Below are positions 1-6,394 of a DNA stretch of 7,419 bases, piece by piece. The notes under the pieces were generated by a model that ran no database searches, was not told the DNA's origin, and saw only the letters and a list, made by a program, of their open reading frames with translations. The translations under genes and the position numbers were made by a program. This DNA is from a bacterium (lineage in GTDB: Bacteria; Cyanobacteriota; Vampirovibrionia; Gastranaerophilales; Gastranaerophilaceae). Every line of letters starts with the position of its first letter. The stretch's first letter is position 1. Where the stretch lies: NCBI GenBank assembly GCA_017444705.1, contig JAFSWA010000091.1, forward strand, positions 1-7,419. The letters run 5' to 3'.

Positions 1-90
1 AATGTAAATTATTCGGACTCTTCTCAACAAAAAAAAGAAATTATTCTTTCTCCCGAATTACAAAAAGGTCGTAAAAACGGTAAAAATTAA
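1..90 (+). CDS. 3' end of an unidentified upstream gene (partial)
   Basis: Frame 1 is open from the left edge to a TAA at 88-90, giving 29 C-terminal residues that end in a hydrophilic, Lys/Asn/Gln-rich tail (LQKGRKNGKN). The stop overlaps the ATG of the next gene by one base (TAATG), an arrangement typical of translationally coupled operon genes, so this is probably a real gene co-transcribed with the methyltransferase. The visible part has no recognisable domain, and the function cannot be judged. Confidence 0.6.
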   Translation, partial: NVNYSDSSQQKKEIILSPELQKGRKNGKN

Positions 91-1460
91 TGTTAAATGT
101 CGGAGATAAATTTGAATTAAACATTGAAAAACTTGTTTACGAAGGTTATGGGCTCGGGCATAAAGACGGGTTTGCAGTTTTTGTTGACGGTGCTTGCGAC
201 GGAGATTTTGCAGAGGTTAAAATCACAAAAATTAAAAAGAACTACGCAAATGCCGTAATAGAAAAAATTATTACCCCTTCTCCATACAGAGTCAAGCCTT
301 TTTGTCCTGTTTACAATGCTTGCGGAGGTTGTCAATGGCAGCATATTGACTATTCTCATCAACTTGAAATTAAACAAAACATTGTCAGAGAAATCCTGTC
401 AAAGGCTCTTGATTATGATGTTGAAGTAAAAAAAACAATGCCGTCCCCTTTAACAAAGGAATTTAGACATAAGGTGCAGATGCCTGTTTCTCAAACAAAA
501 AATTCAAAACGATTTTTGATAGGTTATTATAAAAAAGGTTCGCACGAAATTATTAACAATAAATTTTGCCCTATTCAACCTCCAATTTTAAGTAATATTT
601 TGAATATGATAAGAGAAAAAGCACAAATTCTCAATGTTACCGCCTATAACGAGTCAAAACACAAAGGAGAATTAAGACATATTTTATTTAGAGTTTCGCA
701 GTATAATGAAAAAATTCTTCTGTGCTTTGTTGCAAATAATAATAAATTGTCACCGGAAATAAAGAATTTGGCTTGTGAAGTTTTTGATTCGTTTGAGCAA
801 ATAACAGGAGTTAGTGTTAACTTTAATACCGAAAAAAACAACGTTATTTTAGGGAAAATTACAAAAAATATAACAGGTGATGAAACTTATGAAGAAAAAA
901 TCGGAGAAATAACTTATGTTATAAGCCCTGAGAGTTTCTTTCAGATAAATCCTTTAAGTTTTAAAAATATCCTTGAAAAAGTCAAAGAACTGATAATAAA
1001 TAAATCTGAAAAAGCCGTTCCTACAATACTGGATGCTTACTCCGGTGTAGGAAGCTTCGGTCTTTATTTATCTGATGTTGCAAAAAAAATTACATGCGTA
1101 GAGGAAATTGAAAGTGCCTGTAAAAATGCCCAAAAAGCCTGCAAAATTAATAATATAAAAAATATTGACGTTATAAACGGTGATGCAAAGAAAATTTTTG
1201 AAAAACTGATTAAAGAAAATAAAACCTTTGATTTTGTAATTCTCGACCCGCCGAGAAAGGGCTGCTCAATAGAAGCTCTTGACTACTGTGCAAAACTGGC
1301 GGATAAATATATAGTTTATGTCAGCTGTAATCCGCACTCACTCTCAAGAGATTTAAAACACCTTAAACAGTACGGTTTTAAACTTTTGTTTGCTCAAACA
1401 GCAGATATGTTTTGCCATACCTATCACGTCGAAACAATTACTTTGCTGTCAAAAGAATAA
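90..1460 (+). CDS. rlmD: 23S rRNA (uracil-C5)-methyltransferase, RlmD/RumA (TrmA) family
   Basis: A SAM-dependent enzyme that methylates C5 of a uridine in RNA; relatives modify U1939 and/or U747 of 23S rRNA, or U54 of tRNA. The 456 residues match the family length. An N-terminal TRAM-like beta domain (about 1-62) is followed by an iron-sulfur cluster motif with Cys72, Cys78 and Cys81 (CX5CX2C) and the distant Cys160. The C-terminal Rossmann methyltransferase part has FFQINP (283-288), the SAM loop DAYSGVGSFG (315-324), DPPRKG (386-391), the nucleophile Cys413 in VSCNP, and Glu448 in the HVET motif as probable general base. All key residues are present. The ATG overlaps the preceding stop, and no good Shine-Dalgarno lies at normal distance, so translation is probably coupled to the upstream gene. 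Family is certain; the exact target base (RlmD versus RlmC/RlmCD-like) cannot be settled by eye. Confidence 0.93.
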   Translation: MLNVGDKFELNIEKLVYEGYGLGHKDGFAVFVDGACDGDFAEVKITKIKKNYANAVIEKIITPSPYRVKPFCPVYNACGGCQWQHIDYSHQLEIKQNIVREILSKALDYDVEVKKTMPSPLTKEFRHKVQMPVSQTKNSKRFLIGYYKKGSHEIINNKFCPIQPPILSNILNMIREKAQILNVTAYNESKHKGELRHILFRVSQYNEKILLCFVANNNKLSPEIKNLACEVFDSFEQITGVSVNFNTEKNNVILGKITKNITGDETYEEKIGEITYVISPESFFQINPLSFKNILEKVKELIINKSEKAVPTILDAYSGVGSFGLYLSDVAKKITCVEEIESACKNAQKACKINNIKNIDVINGDAKKIFEKLIKENKTFDFVILDPPRKGCSIEALDYCAKLADKYIVYVSCNPHSLSRDLKHLKQYGFKLLFAQTADMFCHTYHVETITLLSKE

Positions 1461-1486
1461 AGAAAAACCGAGGAATATGCCTCGGT
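1461..1486 (-). terminator. Rho-independent terminator for the leftward repeat-protein gene
   Basis: A perfect 7-bp stem (ACCGAGG at 1467-1473 with CCTCGGT at 1480-1486) and a 6-base loop. Read leftward, the stem is followed by TTTTTCTTT, a proper U-tract. Read rightward it is followed only by ATCGTTTA, so it should act mainly on leftward transcripts. It lies about 120 bases past the stop of the repeat-protein gene and directly behind the rlmD stop, so it may also protect rlmD from antisense transcription. Confidence 0.75.
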
Positions 1487-1503
1487 ATCGTTTATCGAAT
1501 ATT

Positions 1504-1556
1504 GTGTTCTGTTTTATCTGTAACTAATTTTCTCTGATTTTATTTTTACAGAACAC
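1504..1556. repeat. 9-bp perfect inverted repeat with a 35-base loop
   Basis: GTGTTCTGT at 1504-1512 is the exact reverse complement of ACAGAACAC at 1548-1556. The loop between the arms is AT-rich with no evident inner stem. Rightward, the second arm is followed by TTTTGTAAATTT, so this could be a weak long-loop terminator for rlmD. Leftward it lies in the 3' untranslated region of the repeat-protein gene. The arms are seen directly; a function is not established. Confidence 0.45.
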
Positions 1557-1605
1557 TTTTGTAAATTTCTCTTCACACGTTTTCTATGTCAAAATCGTAT
1601 TTCTT

Positions 1606-2586
1606 TTATCCGTTACTTAAAGTTTCATTTTCTTTTAATATATAACCGTTTTGTGCTTTAAATACGCCTGATTCAAAGTTTTGCAGTGAACCTGTACCGC
1701 CGAGAGATACATCAATATTTCTGGTTGCGGAATCACCCGTTTTAAGGTTAAATTTGCCGTCGCCTATTGTTACAAGACCTTGCAAAGAGCCCTTGCCTGT
1801 TTGGATTGATATGTCGCTTGCACCTCTTATTGCGTAACAAAGATTATTATCTTTATCAAGTGCCGCAGTGTTCATAATAAATGAGTTTGCAAGCCCGATG
1901 TTATGGTCAAATAAGCCGATAGTTGCAGAATCGTAAACGCTTGTGAATTCACCCGATGCAAACCAGTTATCAAGTGTTCTGATATCGTGATTTCCGTTAC
2001 CGAGTGTATAAGAATGATTACTGCCGTAGAATCCGACTTTACTGTTGCCGTTACCGGTATAAACATTGTAATTGTCACCGATAGTTCCGATTTCCTGATT
2101 ACCGTTACCGGTTCTAATATTGAAATTATTACCGATAGTATTTATTGTATGATTACCGTCAAGAAGTGATATATAATTAGCATTCTTTCCGCCGAGATTT
2201 TCAGCTAATATAGCTTTGTCTCCGCAGCAACCGGTAATAGAAATAGAATCCCTTGCCGAAACAATTACGTTATCTGCACCGCATCCGACATCAAGGTCAA
2301 GATTGTCACAGTCCAAAATAATTGTATCGTCATCACAATTTGTATTAATAAGTGCATTACCGGCATTACCGACAATAAAATCTTTACCGCAGCATCCCGT
2401 ATCAATAACTAAATTACAGGAAACATCGACCCCGATATTCTGGTCGCCGCATCCTGTTGTAATCATTGCATTTTGAGAATGAGTTTCAATATTGTTCTTT
2501 GCACAACCCGTTGACAGAACAAATTGTGCAGTACCGCCAATGCTTGTTGTTGAAACTGAATTTTGTAAATTTGTTAAGAAGCTCAC
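1606..2586 (-). CDS. Cysteine-ladder beta-solenoid repeat protein, putative type I secretion substrate
   Basis: A 326-residue protein, no named family recognised. Almost the whole chain is built of roughly 18-residue coils with a hydrophobic strand, a TG(C/N)G-like turn and a second strand. The turns (TGCGDQNIG, TGCCGKDFI, TGNGNQEIG, TGNGNSKVG, LGNGNHDIR) resemble RTX nonapeptides (GGxGxDxLx), but the calcium-binding Asp is mostly missing. Cys28, 46, 65, 84, 102 and 120 fall at the same turn position, with extra Cys57, 66, 93 and 121; later coils have Asn at 145, 161, 179 and 197. The N-terminus lacks a Sec signal or lipobox, and there is no membrane segment. The last 25 residues (FESGVFKAQNG onward) are non-repetitive and could hold a C-terminal export signal. 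The start is GTG with AGGA seven bases upstream; upstream in-frame codons give no better start. A type I system lies nearby, so export is a reasonable inference. A structural or adhesive solenoid is the main alternative. Confidence 0.75.
   Translation of the reverse strand: MSFLTNLQNSVSTTSIGGTAQFVLSTGCAKNNIETHSQNAMITTGCGDQNIGVDVSCNLVIDTGCCGKDFIVGNAGNALINTNCDDDTIILDCDNLDLDVGCGADNVIVSARDSISITGCCGDKAILAENLGGKNANYISLLDGNHTINTIGNNFNIRTGNGNQEIGTIGDNYNVYTGNGNSKVGFYGSNHSYTLGNGNHDIRTLDNWFASGEFTSVYDSATIGLFDHNIGLANSFIMNTAALDKDNNLCYAIRGASDISIQTGKGSLQGLVTIGDGKFNLKTGDSATRNIDVSLGGTGSLQNFESGVFKAQNGYILKENETLSNG
1994..2155 (-). repeat. Three degenerate 54-bp tandem repeats inside the solenoid gene
   Basis: The word CCGTTACCG (plus strand) recurs at 1994-2002, 2048-2056 and 2102-2110, exactly 54 bp apart, with related sequence such as AATGATTACTG/CTGATTACCG around it. 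Each unit encodes one 18-residue coil with a GNG turn (residues about 145-198). The conserved DNA suggests that these coils arose by more recent duplication than the cysteine coils, whose DNA is more diverged. Confidence 0.7.
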
Positions 2587-2592
2587 AATATT

Positions 2593-2600
2593 ATCCTTTT
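2593..2600 (-). promoter_or_regulatory. Ribosome binding site fixing a GTG start
   Basis: Leftward, AAAAGGAT places AGGA seven bases before the GTG at 2586-2584. This is the optimal distance and supports the non-ATG start of the repeat-protein gene; no in-frame ATG nearby competes. Confidence 0.65.
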
Positions 2601-2616
2601 TAAAAACGATTTACAT

Positions 2617-2660
2617 ATTATATAAAACATATATACTTTTAAAATTGCGTAAAATGTCAA
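2617..2660 (-). promoter_or_regulatory. Probable sigma-70-type promoter of the repeat-protein gene
   Basis: Leftward, a consensus TTGACA (2660-2655) is followed after 19 bases by TATATA (2635-2630), or after 18 by GTATAT. A perfect TATAAT occurs further on at 2622-2617, but without a good -35 at 17 bp, so it may be a second start or chance in AT-rich DNA. Transcription would begin about 35-65 bases before the GTG. The -35 is convincing; the -10 assignment is not. Confidence 0.5.
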
Positions 2661-2661
2661 A

Positions 2662-2714
2662 ATGTTACAAAATTGTTACAATTATTTTTATTTTAGATTA
2701 CTTTTTTGTAACAA
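2662..2714. promoter_or_regulatory. Three phased TTGTNACAA boxes, candidate regulator site
   Basis: The odd palindrome TTGTNACAA occurs as TTGTTACAA (2673-2681) and TTGTAACAA (2706-2714), with a one-mismatch copy ATGTTACAA at 2662-2670. The centres are 11 and 33 bp apart, meaning one and three helical turns, so all three face the same side of the DNA. The nearest box ends just upstream of the leftward TTGACA, where activators usually bind, and the far box lies close to the start of the divergent small gene. Regulator unknown. The same word also appears by chance inside coding DNA (1767-1775), so this is suggestive only. Confidence 0.35.
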
Positions 2715-2715
2715 A

Positions 2716-2744
2716 TTGCATTAAACCCAAAAATATTGTTAAAT
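2716..2744 (+). promoter_or_regulatory. Weak candidate promoter for the small rightward gene
   Basis: TTGCAT (2716-2721), a 17-base spacer and TTAAAT (2739-2744) form a poor sigma-70-like match (three and four of six bases). It would start the transcript at or just before the ATG at 2751, giving a leaderless mRNA. This fits the absence of any Shine-Dalgarno before that ATG. In such AT-rich DNA the match may be accidental. Confidence 0.2.
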
Positions 2745-2750
2745 AATTTT

Positions 2751-3077
2751 ATGGCAGAGAATAATAATAAAATTATAAATCTTTTCTCAAAGAAAGATGA
2801 ATATGAGGGTGACAGGAAGTTTTTTGCAGGTTTTGAATATGTCCGTTACGATAAAGATCTTAACGGAAATCCTTTTATTGAACAAAATTTGCTTGATTAT
2901 GCAAAAAATTGTCATTATATAGTAAGAATTATGAAAGAACGAGGTAGGGGGGTATCATTATATAACTATGATGTCCCCTCTGAAAAACTCTATGAATTTT
3001 TGGAAAAGTTTTACCGTAACGAATTAAAAGGTAAAATTATAGAGATTGAGAAATATATTCCCGACGGTTTGGCATAA
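2751..3077 (+). CDS. Hypothetical protein, 108 residues
   Basis: Not recognised. The product is soluble-looking, with no signal peptide or membrane segment, and rich in Lys, Glu, Asn, Tyr and Phe. The N-terminus is polar (AENNNK); a central part (about 22-65) with FFAGFEYVRYD and YIVRIMKERGRG looks like alternating strand and helix; a predicted helix at about 77-95 (SEKLYEFLEKFYRNELKG) precedes a short tail. One cysteine (Cys54). The ATG at 2751 is preferred over an in-frame TTG at 2736, because neither has a Shine-Dalgarno and the ATG fits normal usage. It diverges from the repeat-protein gene, sharing the 2587-2750 gap, and converges on the secretion operon. This could link it to export or its regulation, but no DNA-binding motif is visible. 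Codon use looks like its neighbours. Confidence 0.7.
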   Translation: MAENNNKIINLFSKKDEYEGDRKFFAGFEYVRYDKDLNGNPFIEQNLLDYAKNCHYIVRIMKERGRGVSLYNYDVPSEKLYEFLEKFYRNELKGKIIEIEKYIPDGLA

Positions 3078-3094
3078 ATAAATTCTCCGAAAAG

Positions 3095-3119
3095 TTGGTT
3101 TTTTAAAGTTAAAAGCCCA
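3095..3119. terminator. Weak hairpin between convergent genes
   Basis: In the 75-base gap between the small gene and hlyD, GGTTTTT and TAAAAGCC can pair (GG/CC, one G-U, then A-T pairs) around a loop of about six bases. There is no strong U-tract on either side; leftward, AACTTTTC follows. It may slow or end transcription from either side, but it is not a textbook terminator. Confidence 0.25.
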
Positions 3120-3152
3120 CAGTCCGTCAGTTATAACGAAAAGATATGCTCT

Positions 3153-4199
3153 TTATCTTACTTTAATACTTTCGTCCATATATTTGATTAACGGATATAT
3201 GAAGAATTCAATAATTCTTCTTTTACCGATTTTTATCTCGTTTGTAGTAGTCATACCATATTTTATGGTCTGCTCTTTACCCTCAACAAGCAGAGTTGTA
3301 TTTTTCGGAACAATATATACCTCAAAAACGGGACCCATATGTTCGTCCTCAATACTGTTTGGGGATACAAGTGTAACTTCACCGTCGATTATACCGTATT
3401 TTTGAAAATTATAAGTATCGATTTTAACTGAAACCGGCATTCCTTTTTCAACAAAACCTATATCTTGGTTCATTACTTTTGCTTTAATTTGAAGCGGTGC
3501 ATCTTTTGGTACAATTGACATAATCTTTTCCGCAGGCTGGACAACTCCGCCTAAGGTATGTACCATTATTGTATTTACATAACCGTCAATGGGGGCTTTT
3601 AATATTTGCTTTTGTTTTTCTATTTGAATTCTTTTGTTTCTGATTTCGCTTAAAGAGGCTGACAAAGCTCCTATATCGTGAGATAAGTCAGAAACTTCTT
3701 TTGCGGCATCGTCGTATCTTTGTTGAGGAAGAATATCCTTTACGGTTTCTAATCTGTTTTTATTTTCAAGAGCAATTTTATATTTTGCTCTGTCAGCCGC
3801 AAGTTGTTCCGAAACTCTTGCTTCTTCTTCTCTTATATTGTTAAGTTCAAGTCCCGGTTCATATTCCGCAGGAGATATAATTGCAACTACTTGTCCGGCA
3901 CTGACAAGGTCCCCTTCTTTAACTTCCAATGAAGTTACAACACCTTTTTCAAGAGATTGGACAAATTTTTCTTCACCTGAGGGGATAATCTGACCTCTTG
4001 CCGTTACTACTATATCAACCTTTCCGAAATACATCCACAAGGACGCAATAACAATAAAAACAATAATAATCCAAAACATTGTATTTCCGATAGGATTAAT
4101 CGGTGCATCTTCAATTTCCGCCAATATTGGCTTAAATTCATGACTGTCATCTGTTTTGGGAAAAATTTTGTTTATTATTTTATTAAATATTTTTGACAT
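3153..4199 (-). CDS. Type I secretion periplasmic adaptor, HlyD/PrtE family
   Basis: The membrane fusion protein that links the inner-membrane ABC transporter to the outer-membrane channel. From the ATG, 348 residues: a cytoplasmic tail of about 40, one membrane helix (about 41-58, FWIIIVFIVIASLWMYF), a first lipoyl half (about 82-109), a helical hairpin (about 116-198, charged with heptad-like Leu/Ile/Ala), a second lipoyl half around KAPIDGYV (201-208), a beta domain, and the family's C-terminal signature (GMTTTNEIKIGKRR, then LIKYMDESIKVR). The hairpin arms, near 40 residues each, and the total length are short against E. coli HlyD (478 residues). An in-frame TTG six bases upstream is rejected: GGAG lies only 2 bases before it but 8 before the ATG. 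The gene follows the ABC gene after 17 bases, so it is co-transcribed. Confidence 0.93.
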   Translation of the reverse strand: MSKIFNKIINKIFPKTDDSHEFKPILAEIEDAPINPIGNTMFWIIIVFIVIASLWMYFGKVDIVVTARGQIIPSGEEKFVQSLEKGVVTSLEVKEGDLVSAGQVVAIISPAEYEPGLELNNIREEEARVSEQLAADRAKYKIALENKNRLETVKDILPQQRYDDAAKEVSDLSHDIGALSASLSEIRNKRIQIEKQKQILKAPIDGYVNTIMVHTLGGVVQPAEKIMSIVPKDAPLQIKAKVMNQDIGFVEKGMPVSVKIDTYNFQKYGIIDGEVTLVSPNSIEDEHMGPVFEVYIVPKNTTLLVEGKEQTIKYGMTTTNEIKIGKRRIIEFFIYPLIKYMDESIKVR

Positions 4200-4216
4200 T
4201 ATCAATTCTCCATCAA

Positions 4217-6394
4217 TTAACTAAATTGAACATCATACAATTTTTTATAATAGCCGTTTTGCTTCATAAGTTCTTCGTGTGTGCCTATTTCAACAATATT
4301 ACCTTGGTCAAGACAGACAATTCTGTCGCAGTCTTTAATCGTTGAAAGTCTGTGGGCGATAATAAGCATCGTTCTTCCTCTTGAAATCAATGCCATATTA
4401 TCTCTTATAACTCTTTCTGATTCATAATCAAGTGCCGAAGTCGCCTCGTCAAAAATAAGAATTTTCGGATTTGAAATCAAGGCTCTTGCAATGGCAATTC
4501 TTTGTTTTTGTCCGCCGGAAAGTGATGAACCACGCTCACCAACCTCTGTATCATAACCTCTTGGCATTTTTGAAATAAATTCATGTGCCCCCGAAACTTG
4601 TGCGGCTTGAACAATTCCTTCCATCGGCATATTCGGTCTCGGCAGAGAAATATTATCTTTTATAGTTCCGGAGAACAAATAATTTTCCTGTAAAACTATA
4701 CCTATATTAGTTCTGAGCCAAACGGGGTTAATATTTCTTATATCAATACCGTCAATATATATTGTACCTTCTGTTGAATAATAAAGTCTTTGAATAAGCT
4801 TTGCAATAGTGGATTTTCCGCTTCCGGAACGACCGACAATACCGATTTTTTCACCTGATTTTATATCAAGACTTACATTTTTTAAAACCATAGGTGCATC
4901 CACATTATATCTGAATGACAAATTCTCAATTTTTATATCTCCGTTTACATGAGTCAAAGTGATTGCATTACCTGACTGCATTTCAAGAGGACTGTTCAAA
5001 ATATCACCTATTCTGTCAACTGCCAAAAGTGCCTGTTGAAATTCATTCCAAAGTCCGACTAATCTCAACATCGGAGCGGAGAATTGCCCCGAAAACATTT
5101 GAAATGCAATTAACTGACCTATTGTCAATTTGTTTTCTATAACAAGCATTACACCGACATATAAAATACCTATTGTCATTAATTTTTGCAAAAAACCGCA
5201 TATAGAACCGGTAAAATTACCCATTATTGCAAGATTAAAACTTGATTTTAAATATCTGCCGAGTTTATCTTCCCATTTTCTAAACATTGAACCTTCAATA
5301 GCAAGTGACTTAACCGTTTGAACCCCTGTAACAGATTCCACAAGGTAAGAGTTTGACTGAGCACCCATTTGGAATTTTTCTTCTAATCTCGCTCTCAATT
5401 CAGGAGTTATTAAAACGTAAATTACGGCAATTATACTCAAAAAACCTATTGCAATAAATGTTAATTTCGGGCTGTACATAAACATTACAACCAAAAATAC
5501 AATTGAGAAAAATGCGTCAATCAATACCGAAACAGATTTATTTGTAATAAATTCTCTTATACTGTCAAGTTCTCTCACTCTCGCAACAATGTTTCCGACC
5601 TGTCTGTTTTCAAAATAAACATAGTAAAGTTGAAACAAATGTTTGAATAATTTTGCACCCAATTTTGCATCTATTTTATTTGTTGTATGAATGAAAATGT
5701 AGTTTCTTGAGAGGTTTAAAAGTAATTCGAAAATCGCAACCACAATGAAAGCAAATGCTAAAACTTCAAGTGTAGCGAGAGTCCTGTTAACCAAAACTTT
5801 ATCTAATATAACCTGAGTAAATAACGGTGTTACAAGCCCGAAAAGTTGAACTACAAACGACCCCAAAAGGACTTGACCTATAATTTTTTTGTATTTAAAA
5901 ATTTCATTGAAAAACCACTTAAATCCAAATTTTACATCATTATATGAATTTTTATGACTCAATACAATTACAAAATTTTTTATCGAATCCTGTAATTCGT
6001 CATAACCGAGACTTTTTGGGGATTTTTCAAGCGGATAAAGCACCAAGGCTCTTTTTTCATCATCTTTTATCCCGAGCAAAATTATATAAGTTTCGTCTTT
6101 TAATTGCAAAATTGCGGGATAAGGATATTTCTCGGATAAATCTTCTATTTTTTCGTTCTTTTTCTTAACTTTAAAACCTTTTTGTTTCGCAATTCTGATA
6201 ATTTCTTCGGGAGAAATTTCCACGGTAGAAATTCCGTATTCACGAACAATTCCTCTCATATCTATATCGACATTGTTCATTTTTGCAACAATATCAAGAG
6301 AAATAAGTCCGGTATTTGCTCTCGCTTTAATATTCTCTTCTTCTTGTGTTATCTGCTCATTTTTTTTGTCATTTTCAGTATTTTTGTCTTTCAT
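4217..6394 (-). CDS. Type I secretion ABC transporter/permease, HlyB family with C39-like domain
   Basis: The inner-membrane ATPase that powers one-step export through the adaptor and TolC-like channel. Its 725 residues match the family. After a charged tail (1-25) comes a C39 peptidase-like domain (about 26-145) that is inactive by sequence: the catalytic Cys position holds Thr28 (NTGLISLDIV), and the His position aligns with Tyr103. Such domains bind substrates without cutting them. The membrane domain (about 165-460) has some six helices. The ATPase domain has Walker A GRSGSGKST (521-529), Q-loop Gln569, signature LSGGQ (625-629), Walker B ILIFDE (645-650), D-loop SALD (653-656) and switch His681, all intact. 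Its ATG overlaps the TolC-like stop by one base (TAATG), with GAGGAAG just upstream, so translation is coupled. A peptidase-containing bacteriocin exporter is the alternative, disfavoured by the missing residues. Confidence 0.95.
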   Translation of the reverse strand: MKDKNTENDKKNEQITQEEENIKARANTGLISLDIVAKMNNVDIDMRGIVREYGISTVEISPEEIIRIAKQKGFKVKKKNEKIEDLSEKYPYPAILQLKDETYIILLGIKDDEKRALVLYPLEKSPKSLGYDELQDSIKNFVIVLSHKNSYNDVKFGFKWFFNEIFKYKKIIGQVLLGSFVVQLFGLVTPLFTQVILDKVLVNRTLATLEVLAFAFIVVAIFELLLNLSRNYIFIHTTNKIDAKLGAKLFKHLFQLYYVYFENRQVGNIVARVRELDSIREFITNKSVSVLIDAFFSIVFLVVMFMYSPKLTFIAIGFLSIIAVIYVLITPELRARLEEKFQMGAQSNSYLVESVTGVQTVKSLAIEGSMFRKWEDKLGRYLKSSFNLAIMGNFTGSICGFLQKLMTIGILYVGVMLVIENKLTIGQLIAFQMFSGQFSAPMLRLVGLWNEFQQALLAVDRIGDILNSPLEMQSGNAITLTHVNGDIKIENLSFRYNVDAPMVLKNVSLDIKSGEKIGIVGRSGSGKSTIAKLIQRLYYSTEGTIYIDGIDIRNINPVWLRTNIGIVLQENYLFSGTIKDNISLPRPNMPMEGIVQAAQVSGAHEFISKMPRGYDTEVGERGSSLSGGQKQRIAIARALISNPKILIFDEATSALDYESERVIRDNMALISRGRTMLIIAHRLSTIKDCDRIVCLDQGNIVEIGTHEELMKQNGYYKKLYDVQFS

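Noticed and set aside
1994..2155. Regular 54-bp repeats considered as a CRISPR-like array.
   Set aside because: The repeats are degenerate, contiguous without spacers, and in frame with an 18-residue protein repeat, so they are explained by coding sequence.
1987..2476. Rightward open frames opposite the repeat-protein gene (1987-2169 and 2216-2476).
   Set aside because: They are low-complexity mirror images of the repeats, overlap a convincing gene, and lack ribosome binding sites.
2524..2550. A Gly-Gly pair at residues 17-18 of the repeat protein (TSIGG-TA), like a double-glycine leader cleavage site.
   Set aside because: The nearby transporter's C39 domain lacks catalytic Cys and His, the preceding residues do not match the leader consensus, and the stretch fits as the start of the first solenoid coil.
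2941..2952. Purine-rich GAGGTAGGGGGG, a possible internal ribosome site or slippage run.
   Set aside because: The reading frame continues intact through it, and no start codon with a meaningful frame follows at the right distance.
3141..3159. AAGATA/TATCTT inverted repeat over the hlyD stop, considered as a terminator.
   Set aside because: It is a six-pair AT-rich stem overlapping the stop codon with only a short U-run after it; too weak to call.
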